This document shows positions 50,462 to 56,866 of a stretch of 56,866 nucleotides of DNA, piece after piece. This DNA is from Parabacteroides sp. AM08-6. Its GTDB lineage: Bacteria > Bacteroidota > Bacteroidia > Bacteroidales > Tannerellaceae. Position 1 is the first letter of the stretch; the number at the start of each line of letters is the position of its first letter. The translations under genes were made by a program, and so were the position numbers. The notes beneath the pieces are model-generated. The model was not told the DNA's origin. It was given only the letters and a program-made list of their open reading frames with translations, and searched no databases. The stretch lies in assembly GCF_003473295.1 (NCBI RefSeq), contig NZ_QRMP01000025.1:1-56866 (forward strand), in the 5' to 3' direction.

Positions 50462-51427
50462 ATGCACATAGACTTTGCCCCACCATCAAACGGAACATAT
50501 AATAATTCGGGAAGTTGCCGACAGCTAGCAAATTATATGGAACATGAAGATTTAGAACGAATGGTAAAAGGCATCTATACCGAAGGCTTTTTCAATCTGA
50601 CAGATGACAATATCTATAAATCAAAGGTTATTAAAGATATAGATACCAATATCGGGCAACTCCTAAAGACGGATGCTAAGTTTTATGCTATCCATGTCAA
50701 CCCATCCGAAAGCGAACTTCGGGCGATGGGTAATACCGAACAAGAGCAAGCCGAAGCGATGAAGCGGTATATTCGTGAGGTATTTATTCCCAAATATGCC
50801 AAGAACTTCAACAAGGAGCTATCCGAAGCAGATATAAAGTTTTACGGTAAGATTCATTTTGATCGTAGCCGTTCAAATAATGCATTGAATATGCACTGCC
50901 ATTTGATTGTGAGCCGGAAAGATCAAAATAATAAAAAGAAACTGTCACCACTTACCAATCATAAGGACACTAAGAAAGGCAAGGTTACAGGCGGTTTTGA
51001 CCGTGTGAACCTATTCCAACAGACAGAACATGGATTTGATAAGCTGTTTTGTTACGAACGCCAGCAAACAGAATCATTTAATTACCGCAACAAGATAAAG
51101 AATGGGACTATATCTGAACAATTTAAACTACAAAAGCAAGAAATCCAATCCATTGAAAGGGAAGCAAAAATCAATCAAGATAGGAACAAAGAAAACTTGC
51201 ATTCTATCAATCTTGAAAACAAAGGAGCATGCAATCAAATGTTTAACACAGATACTAATATAATTGTTAGAAAGCAAGATAGAAATATATTATCTAACAG
51301 TTATAAAAACAACCATTTGCCCTGTTCACAAATCTCTCTTGTTCCATTAGAAGTAAATGATAGCTATGTACCATTAGAAAAATCTACGCACACTAAAAAG
51401 AAAAAATGGAAAAGAAAAAATATATAA
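50462..51427 (+). CDS. BtgB-like mobilization protein (DUF5712-type relaxase)
   Basis: This is a 321-residue protein: MHIDFAPPSNGTYNNSGSCR, then KFYAIHVNPSESELRAMG and FIPKYAKNFNKELSEADIKF. The HxH-containing strand NALNMHCHLIVSRKDQNNKK resembles the metal-binding histidine motif of HUH relaxases. GGFDRVNLFQQTEHGFDKLF follows. The tail (from about residue 220) is low in complexity, K/N-rich and probably poorly folded, ending THTKKKKWKRKN. It should nick oriT and bind the strand during mobilization by a helper conjugation system. It is in one operon with the BtgA-like gene. Confidence 0.75.
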   Translation: MHIDFAPPSNGTYNNSGSCRQLANYMEHEDLERMVKGIYTEGFFNLTDDNIYKSKVIKDIDTNIGQLLKTDAKFYAIHVNPSESELRAMGNTEQEQAEAMKRYIREVFIPKYAKNFNKELSEADIKFYGKIHFDRSRSNNALNMHCHLIVSRKDQNNKKKLSPLTNHKDTKKGKVTGGFDRVNLFQQTEHGFDKLFCYERQQTESFNYRNKIKNGTISEQFKLQKQEIQSIEREAKINQDRNKENLHSINLENKGACNQMFNTDTNIIVRKQDRNILSNSYKNNHLPCSQISLVPLEVNDSYVPLEKSTHTKKKKWKRKNI

Positions 51428-51457
51428 ATTATATTTTCACGCCAAGGATATTACATG

Positions 51458-51465
51458 TAACTTTG
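51458..51465 (+). promoter_or_regulatory. -7 box TAACTTTG of the unknown 299-residue protein gene
   Basis: TAACTTTG lies 17 bases before the ATG at 51483, so this gene has its own promoter separate from the mob operon. Confidence 0.5.
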
Positions 51466-51482
51466 TAAAAAGAAGAAGTAAT

Positions 51483-52382
51483 ATGAATACTGCTACAGAA
51501 ATCATTGAAAACATTTTTGAAGAGAAACCTTTAGATTTATATGATTATATATTGAGAGGTCCACTCTGTGATATTTATACAGAGTTTAAGAAAAGACACA
51601 AAGATGAGTGCCAAAACTATTCATCTTTGTTGATTGATAAATTCGCAATCCATTCCGCTTCTTTTTTTCATTTATCTAGTGGTATAATAGAACATAGAAA
51701 ATCGGGTGAACAGCTTAAAATGAGTGGATATGATATTTTCACTGTTAATGCCATCTTTAGAACAATAATGGAAACCTACGCTACGTTTCACAATATTTTT
51801 GTCGAGCCATCCAATATTGAGGAGAAAAAATTTCGTTTTTTATTGTGGAAAATAGATGGACTTACAGAGAAAAGCCGATTTAAAATTGATGAAAATGATT
51901 TCTCAACTGCAAAAGATATATTGGAAAATGACAAAGTCGTATTAAATAATACCATTGCAGAATTTGAATCTTGCGTTTTCTTTAGATTGCTCCCAAAGGG
52001 ACAGATAAATAAAATATATAATCCCGCAAATAAGAAATATTGTTGGAGATTTATCTATTCAGGAGAAGAGATACAGCCCTTAAATATTACCAAATTAATC
52101 GCTCACGTATTTAAGACAAGAGCTTTTATTAATACATATAGGTATACCTCAATTCATACCCATTCAAACTATTATGCAATAGAAGAATTCTCCAAGATAA
52201 GAGGGAAGCTCTTATCAAATGAATATACAGACCCATTAACACGACTAGCAATAATAACTACTGCAATGCTTATTGACGATATTTGCTTAATTGACAATAA
52301 TGAAAAACAAATAATATTACCTATCCCGGTCATTCGATTTATTAAGGGAATAAGTCAAAGCGTTAAAAAGTTAAATCTATAA
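51483..52382 (+). CDS. Unknown 299-residue helical protein (DUF5677/HEPN-like?)
   Basis: This mostly helical, soluble protein has no signal peptide. Segments such as IFTVNAIFRTIMETYATFHN (R-x-x-x-E), RYTSIHTHSNYYAIEEFSKI and LAIITTAMLIDDICLID recall the helical bundles of DUF5677-type proteins, some of which are HEPN-like. I cannot confirm an R-x4-6-H motif, so the assignment is weak. The gene has its own promoter and faces the GHKL-nuclease gene tail to tail with a 28-base gap. It sits between the mobilization module and the restriction-like module, where cargo is common. It may be an accessory defence protein or unrelated cargo. Confidence 0.6.
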   Translation: MNTATEIIENIFEEKPLDLYDYILRGPLCDIYTEFKKRHKDECQNYSSLLIDKFAIHSASFFHLSSGIIEHRKSGEQLKMSGYDIFTVNAIFRTIMETYATFHNIFVEPSNIEEKKFRFLLWKIDGLTEKSRFKIDENDFSTAKDILENDKVVLNNTIAEFESCVFFRLLPKGQINKIYNPANKKYCWRFIYSGEEIQPLNITKLIAHVFKTRAFINTYRYTSIHTHSNYYAIEEFSKIRGKLLSNEYTDPLTRLAIITTAMLIDDICLIDNNEKQIILPIPVIRFIKGISQSVKKLNL

Positions 52383-52409
52383 AATTCACCAGTATAAAAC
52401 GACAAGTTA

Positions 52410-54887
52410 TTAATCTGCACATAATGCATCAATATACATTTGCTGAAAATCTGCTGGTACATTATTTGTCGCCTGCTGAATAGCCGTTTTAATAGCAGAA
52501 GGGGTTGTATTTATTGAGACCTTTTCTCCTTCAATATTGATAAATCCCGGCACTAGAACCAATAAACTATTCAGTAAGCCTTTCATATTTGACTCTGAAA
52601 TTATCACTGGAGGATTCAAATGCTTAAGCTCAGACCTAATAGCTGATATTTTAGGAGGTTCTGTATCTTCTTTTTGTAAAACGTATATAACTTCCAACAA
52701 TTCATCAATAGGACCTCTATCTATAGTTGTTTTTTCAATCTCATCTATCCAAAATTTCACTTCATTAGGAGTATGACAAGTTTCAAACATATCCCTCAGT
52801 TTTTTTAATCCAATTTGTTTAGGTACAGCTAATAAGAGTAATCTCATCAAATCTTTTGCACGTATTGCTGTGATTTTTTGCTGCTTTAACTCTACATTTA
52901 ATGCTCCTTCTGGATTGTCAGCACCTTCATAATCTATTGCCACAACTACAGAATATTGAGCTTTATAAGCTTCCTTATGTCTATATAGGGCAGATAATCT
53001 AGCCGTTCCTGCTTGAATTTTATTTTTACCTGTACTTTTAGCATCATACGTAAGACTGTAATTTTCTGATTTATTTTCCTCGGAAAATCCAAGAATAGCA
53101 CTTGCATACCCATCAGGATTATTACTTCCACCTATTTTAGTTGTCTCAAAGCCGAGTGTATGAAAAGCCTTATAAATAGCATCTTCTAAACCCACAGAAT
53201 CACTAAGTGCATCCTTAACCATTCCTGCTACAAGAGGTGCACTCGCCCTATCTCCAAAGACTAACTCTCTTAGTATTTTATCTCTTCTTTTCATTATTGC
53301 ATGTATAGACTCCTCTGGAATACATATCTCATACATGTGAGCTTCTGTCAAAACCTCTGTTATCGCTATAAATTCAATTGGGAGTTTAGATTTAAACTCA
53401 TCACTATAATTTGCAATAAAAGGATGCATTAGATTGATTTTTAAAGTCCTTCTTTCTACACTAAATTTAGCAATAGGGTCTTCCGGAGGCATTATTTCCC
53501 ATACAGAGCTACCTGTAAACAAGTTATTCTCCTCAACATCTTTCTCTAATTTTGCTATAAAATTTTCTTTTGACTCCTCTCCACGTTCTATTGGTAAAAT
53601 AAGCCAAGGGCTAATAATTTCATCATTAAAAAATTTCTTAGCAAAGGTCACAATAGGTGTGCGAGACAAAGAAGTAGATGTTTGTGCTAACCTATACGAA
53701 ATAGAACTTTCATCTTCCTTTTGTTTCTCTTTTTCAAAATAGATTTTTCTTATTTCATTATTAAATTTCTTCTTTATATATTCTTTTAATTCTGAAAAAG
53801 GTTTTGATTCTTTTATTATTTCTCTTGTAGAAGCTATATTTTCATCTAATTCGTCTGCATATATTGTAATTCTTGTGCGATTAAATGCTCCATGAGAAAA
53901 CGCATCCATCCCAAGCAAAGGATCGTCCAAATTTATTAAACGATTACGCACCATTAGAAAAATTCCATGACTACGTCCCAATTCACTTGATTTTCCTTCA
54001 ACTAAAGAATCTTCAAATAACTCACATATCCCATGTACATTTTTTAAATGTGGAAAATCTACATAATAATTTTCACCATCGTTATGTACTATACAATTAT
54101 CCATCTTTTGTATAGTTTCATCATCGCGCCCCACTATCCATGTTTTAACTAATGGGATTTTAATTTTTGACGATTCCAGCAACACGCCATTATAAAATAA
54201 TTTAAATTTAGGATTCAATGGAAGTGCTGTTTTTAGAATCCATTTTAATCTACCCTCTTTTATTTCAGTACTTTTTGCCTTCAATGCAGTCATTACAGAA
54301 AAAGTCCAAGAAGGTTCTGCTCCTTCACCAAATAAATCAAATGGAAGAATTGGATTAATTGTTTTTTTTATATATGGCTGTAACAAAGAACGAACTTCAT
54401 ACTCAGACAATTCGATTTCATCAAGAGTTAAATGCTCACCACTTTTTTTATGAATTCTCGTATAATCCATTTGTGTGGCTAAATATCGATCATTCTTTTT
54501 GCAAATATAAGTTAAGTTATTAGCTAATATATATGTAGCCAGCTTTCCTATACCAAAACGTCCAATCGGTAATCGTTCAGAGTCACTCTCTTCATGTAAT
54601 CTTTTAGTAGATTCTCCTACTTTCCACAAATTTTTCAATTCATCATGATTCATACTATCCCCATTGTCACACACCCACATATATGCACCTTCTGCAGCCA
54701 AATCAGAAGATACATAAACACCTACTTTAGAAGCATGTGCATCATACGAGTTACAGACAAGCTCTTCAAAAGCTTTGTTAGGACTTGAGTATAAGCCTGC
54801 AGAAAAAAGTTCAATAATTCTATAACTTAAAGTTACATGTATATCATCTATTTTTTTACCTGTGTTAATCTTCATGTTTTTTTCCAA
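52410..54887 (-). CDS. GHKL (MutL/MORC-like) ATPase with C-terminal PD-(D/E)xK-like nuclease
   Basis: This is an 825-residue protein. The N-terminal ATPase (about 15-230) shows the three GHKL motifs: E42-x3-N46-x2-D49-A in FEELVCNSYDAHA, D74-N-G in VCDNGDSM, and IGRFGIGK (108-115). KVGESTK lies between. A transducer-like middle follows (RLKWILKTALPLNPKFKLFY, SHGIFLMVRNRLINLDDPLL). The C-terminal part has KAFHTLGFETTKIGGSNNPD, with D592, then YSLTYDAKST with D615-x-K617, matching the PD-(D/E)xK nuclease pattern. A helical tail ends the protein. MORC-like GHKL ATPases fused or linked to nucleases and methyltransferases are known in prokaryotic restriction systems. The start overlaps the methyltransferase by 23 bases; an alternative ATG is four codons in. 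Confidence 0.75.
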   Translation of the reverse strand: MEKNMKINTGKKIDDIHVTLSYRIIELFSAGLYSSPNKAFEELVCNSYDAHASKVGVYVSSDLAAEGAYMWVCDNGDSMNHDELKNLWKVGESTKRLHEESDSERLPIGRFGIGKLATYILANNLTYICKKNDRYLATQMDYTRIHKKSGEHLTLDEIELSEYEVRSLLQPYIKKTINPILPFDLFGEGAEPSWTFSVMTALKAKSTEIKEGRLKWILKTALPLNPKFKLFYNGVLLESSKIKIPLVKTWIVGRDDETIQKMDNCIVHNDGENYYVDFPHLKNVHGICELFEDSLVEGKSSELGRSHGIFLMVRNRLINLDDPLLGMDAFSHGAFNRTRITIYADELDENIASTREIIKESKPFSELKEYIKKKFNNEIRKIYFEKEKQKEDESSISYRLAQTSTSLSRTPIVTFAKKFFNDEIISPWLILPIERGEESKENFIAKLEKDVEENNLFTGSSVWEIMPPEDPIAKFSVERRTLKINLMHPFIANYSDEFKSKLPIEFIAITEVLTEAHMYEICIPEESIHAIMKRRDKILRELVFGDRASAPLVAGMVKDALSDSVGLEDAIYKAFHTLGFETTKIGGSNNPDGYASAILGFSEENKSENYSLTYDAKSTGKNKIQAGTARLSALYRHKEAYKAQYSVVVAIDYEGADNPEGALNVELKQQKITAIRAKDLMRLLLLAVPKQIGLKKLRDMFETCHTPNEVKFWIDEIEKTTIDRGPIDELLEVIYVLQKEDTEPPKISAIRSELKHLNPPVIISESNMKGLLNSLLVLVPGFINIEGEKVSINTTPSAIKTAIQQATNNVPADFQQMYIDALCAD

Positions 54888-56139
54888 TGATTATGAATTC
54901 CTCTGAATAAACTTGCCGACTATTCTTGTTGGAAGTAAATTTTCCTCTTGAATCCCGATACGGTGTCAATATCTTTTTCGATATTTTTCGTTGTATTATT
55001 TCCATGTCCCTAAACCCAGCACTATACATGCTTTCGATTAAATGTTTCGCATTGTCTATCTTCACCTTCTTATATTCAGTGTTACCTATCACAAAAAGAG
55101 AATAACCATTATTATTTAATAGTTGAAAAGCTTTGGATGTTACTTTCTGCATATCAACAAAATATTTTGATGCAGCCTTTGCTTTTGATTTATCAACTTT
55201 ATACAAACGACTAACAATATCTAATCCTATAGGACTTAATCGATTCAAATTATCCTCATAATCAGATTCGTGATAAATACTTCCAATAGTGCCTTTTCGC
55301 AATATTTTATAATCATCAACAAAGCCTAACCACAATGTCGAAAGTTGATGTAAATCAGCATATTCATAAGATGTTACATATGGTGGACTAGTGACAATTA
55401 GGTCAGCGAAAGAATTTTCTATTTTTTTATCTAAGAAATTTATATTCTCTATCTCTATTTGATTTTCGTTAGATATCAAGTTCTCATTATTAGCTTTAAT
55501 CATCATATCAACCTGCCTTACAAAAGCGTCTATTACTACTGCCGGAACTTTATTTGGATCAACCTGAGGCTTTATAGATTTCGTTAACCAAACAGATGTA
55601 GATTTCAATATATTTGAAAATGCACACAAGAAAAACTTTTTATAAGATATATTCTCAATTAATACAATTGAGATAGCTCTTTTTAAAGCTAATAAGTCTC
55701 TAATCTGTTGTTTTTTAAACCAATATTTAATTCTTTCATTAATATTCTCTATATCTTCATTTGCTATAATCAAGGAAGAGAATACATTAACTATTTCATT
55801 ACTATATTTTTTTAAAAGATCGTCTTGGTATTTTTGACTTTTAACCTCTGCAATAAGTGTCGCTACTGGATTAATATCACATCCCCAAAAATCAATCCCA
55901 TTTTTCTTTGTTTCGTAGGCTACAGTTCCGCAACCGCAGAAAATATCAGCAATGAGATTTACTTCCCCTCCCTTTCTTTTCACAAACTCAATAGCTTTAG
56001 TGGTAATAAATGCAGGAAACTTTGCCGGATAAGCATGTATTTTATGCATTCTGCATTCTTTCTCACTCCCTGTGTTCCAATATTCATCTACTGGAATTTG
56101 CTCAAAATCAATATTGTAGAAGTTATTTTCAACTTGCAT
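54865..56139 (-). CDS. DNA methyltransferase with TSPPY catalytic motif
   Basis: This is a 424-residue S-adenosylmethionine-dependent DNA methyltransferase. HKIHAYPAKFPAFITTKAIE (an HxYPAKF block common to this class) is followed by motif I LIADIFCGCGTVAYE (D65-G71), then FWGCDINPVAT. The catalytic TSPPY (250-254) is in LIVTSPPYVTSYEYADLHQL, and FQLLNNNGYSLFVIGNTEYK lies near the end. SPPY is typical of N4-cytosine enzymes, though some adenine enzymes share it. Long helical inserts separate motif I and SPPY. It is the first gene of a two-gene leftward unit with the GHKL-nuclease and presumably marks self DNA. Promoter and operator-like repeat lie just upstream. Confidence 0.85.
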   Translation of the reverse strand: MQVENNFYNIDFEQIPVDEYWNTGSEKECRMHKIHAYPAKFPAFITTKAIEFVKRKGGEVNLIADIFCGCGTVAYETKKNGIDFWGCDINPVATLIAEVKSQKYQDDLLKKYSNEIVNVFSSLIIANEDIENINERIKYWFKKQQIRDLLALKRAISIVLIENISYKKFFLCAFSNILKSTSVWLTKSIKPQVDPNKVPAVVIDAFVRQVDMMIKANNENLISNENQIEIENINFLDKKIENSFADLIVTSPPYVTSYEYADLHQLSTLWLGFVDDYKILRKGTIGSIYHESDYEDNLNRLSPIGLDIVSRLYKVDKSKAKAASKYFVDMQKVTSKAFQLLNNNGYSLFVIGNTEYKKVKIDNAKHLIESMYSAGFRDMEIIQRKISKKILTPYRDSRGKFTSNKNSRQVYSEEFIIIGKKHED

Positions 56140-56152
56140 ATCATATAGTCTA

Positions 56153-56213
56153 AATTATTCACTTACAAAGATAATAGATAGAGGCTAATTTCTAAAGAAA
56201 TAAGTGAATAATT
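56153..56213 (-). promoter_or_regulatory. Promoter of the methyltransferase flanked by a 13-bp inverted repeat
   Basis: AATTATTCACTTA (56153-56165) and TAAGTGAATAATT (56201-56213) are exact reverse complements. Between them on the minus strand lies TATCTTTG (complement of 56166-56173), with a TTTA 19 bases upstream in place of the -33 TTTG. One arm covers the expected transcription start and the other lies just upstream of the -33 region, as expected for an operator pair or looping repressor. Confidence 0.6.
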
Positions 56214-56478
56214 AAAATCGAACAAGCCATTTCTTTTTTATAATCATCTCATAAAGACTAGAATAAAGCATACTGATCATCAAATATAGTTAATCAATGT
56301 TATATCACATCTCGTCTTAAACAATATAAAATTGAAACAACTATCTTTGCTTTCAGTATTCTCCATGAGCAAACTACCGCAAAAGCACGTAGCAAATTAG
56401 TGGGTTAAATCATGGGATATGCTTGAAGCAAGAAATATAAAGTTTTAAATATCAGCGTGGTAACTCTAAAAGGAGAAT
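56214..56478. other. Right end of the element, with an outward-facing promoter-like box
   Basis: No gene is supported. TATCTTTG at 56342-56349 on the plus strand is followed by an 11-codon frame (56365-56400, MSKLPQKHVAN). GTAACTCTAAAA at 56460-56471, near attR, repeats a motif next to the integrase start (43653-43664). Confidence 0.4.
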
Positions 56479-56493
56479 CCCAGGCGGATCACT
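56479..56493 (+). repeat. attR core
   Basis: CCCAGGCGGATCACT, identical to 43421-43435 in tRNA-Lys. Only this piece of the tRNA is present, so it is a partial duplication made by integration. Confidence 0.85.
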
Positions 56494-56526
56494 GAAAGAC
56501 AAGTCAAAACAAGACTTAAAGAAGAC

Positions 56527-56562
56527 AACTCCTACAATATCAAGGTATTGCAGGAGTTTTTT
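56527..56562 (+). terminator. Displaced native terminator of tRNA-Lys
   Basis: AACTCCTACAATA (56527-56539) pairs with TATTGCAGGAGTT (56546-56558) with one mismatch, then TTTT. It lies 34 bases past attR in the same orientation as the tRNA, where the tRNA's own terminator would have been before integration. Confidence 0.6.
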
Positions 56563-56866
56563 CTTTGTATAATGTCCGTGACCAAAGACACCGGCTCATA
56601 CTGAAAATCTGAGGGGTGACTATTAAGCATAAATGTTCGTGAGTCTAAAAAGGAAGAACGCAATATCTCCAACCCTCTGAACTGTCGCCTGAAAGCTTTG
56701 ATCTTTGCATTAAAAGCTTCACTGGCCGCGTTCGTGGAACGTTGATGGAAAAAATTGACGATATTCAGATAATGGGACTGTATGGTTCTGGCTATCGAAC
56801 CGAATGACAAGAAGCCCGAACGATTGACCTGGTCATACCAATGGGCCAAACGTGTAAGGGCAACAT
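56532..56866 (-). CDS. ISL3-family transposase, C-terminal part (continues beyond window)
   Basis: The frame is open from the right edge of the window to a stop at 56532-56534, giving about 110 residues. VALTRLAHWYDQVNRSGF is followed by SHYLNIVNFFHQRSTNAASE, then AFNAKIKAFRRQFRGL. The last two pieces (TNAASE-FNAKIK-FR) are the C-terminal signature of ISL3/IS204-type DDE transposases. Because the gene runs off the window, its completeness and the IS ends cannot be judged. Its 3' end reads into the hairpin next to attR, so the insertion point may be just outside the integrative element. Confidence 0.8.
   Translation of the reverse strand, partial: VALTRLAHWYDQVNRSGFLSFGSIARTIQSHYLNIVNFFHQRSTNAASEAFNAKIKAFRRQFRGLEILRSSFLDSRTFMLNSHPSDFQYEPVSLVTDIIQRKNSCNTLIL

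Larger units (their letters stand above)
43421..56493. mobile_element. Integrative mobilizable element in tRNA-Lys, 13.06 kb
   Basis: The element is bounded by the 15-bp direct repeat CCCAGGCGGATCACT, which is the 3' end of tRNA-Lys plus two bases, at 43421-43435 and 56479-56493. Next to the left end is a tyrosine integrase; HTH excisionase-like proteins, an RteC-like pseudogene and a BtgA/BtgB-like mobilization pair follow. No conjugation (tra) genes are present, so it would need a helper element to move. It carries a Crp/cupin/HxlR/isochorismatase cargo and, at the right end, the GHKL-nuclease plus methyltransferase pair. It is more AT-rich than the flanking core genes. Confidence 0.85.

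Overview
The window reads as a chromosomal segment of a Bacteroidales gut-type bacterium, most like Parabacteroides or another Tannerellaceae member. The evidence is the complete porP-K-L-M-N type IX secretion operon together with porX, Bacteroidetes promoters with TAnnTTTG -7 boxes (often with a TTG about 19-20 bases upstream), an NVEALA-like peptide next to a 6-bladed beta-propeller lipoprotein, and Bacteroides-type mobilization genes. No sequence search was possible, so the genus is an inference.

Layout. 1-2113: end of an unknown gene, a 12-bp tandem repeat, then the beta-propeller lipoprotein and its overlapping small peptide. 2174-2342: a small element with inverted ends (MITE or IS remnant). 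2825-3684: cobalamin adenosyltransferase and a DUF2795 protein. 3927-7335: an inserted defence patch with a broken PLD-like nuclease, a complete DpnII-type (GATC) restriction-modification operon and a broken reverse-strand gene. 7543-13759: T9SS core operon porPKLMN. 14011-21194: transglutaminase-like lipoprotein, K+/H+ antiporter and GH2 glycosidase. 21435-33750: porX, tsaE, an Imm17-like protein, rnr, an SMP-30 lipoprotein, a GNAT protein, parE, coaD, an S41 protease and a split chromate transporter. 33899-40623: TolC/HlyD/MacB-type efflux operon followed by a LytS/LytTR two-component pair. 40633-43433: PBP4-type dacB, an AI-2E transporter and tRNA-Lys(TTT).

43421-56493 is a 13.06-kb integrative mobilizable element inserted in the 3' end of tRNA-Lys. 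It is bounded by a 15-bp direct repeat of the tRNA end. It carries a tyrosine integrase, three excisionase-like HTH proteins, a DUF3876 protein, a small metabolic/regulatory cargo (Crp/Fnr, cupin, HxlR, isochorismatase), a frameshifted RteC-like gene, a BtgA/BtgB-like mobilization pair with hairpins that may be oriT, and a right-end cargo. That cargo is a DNA methyltransferase with an SPPY motif overlapping a GHKL (MutL/MORC-like) ATPase that carries a C-terminal PD-(D/E)xK-like nuclease signature. This is the best candidate for an under-described defence system in the window. A separate unknown 299-residue protein is convergent to it. Beyond attR lies the displaced ancestral tRNA terminator and the end of an ISL3-family transposase.

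The core genes connect functionally: PorX is a known regulator of T9SS, and the Por proteins form the trans-envelope motor and ring. The window holds two unrelated restriction-modification systems, one fixed in the chromosome and one on a mobile element, plus remnants of another nuclease.
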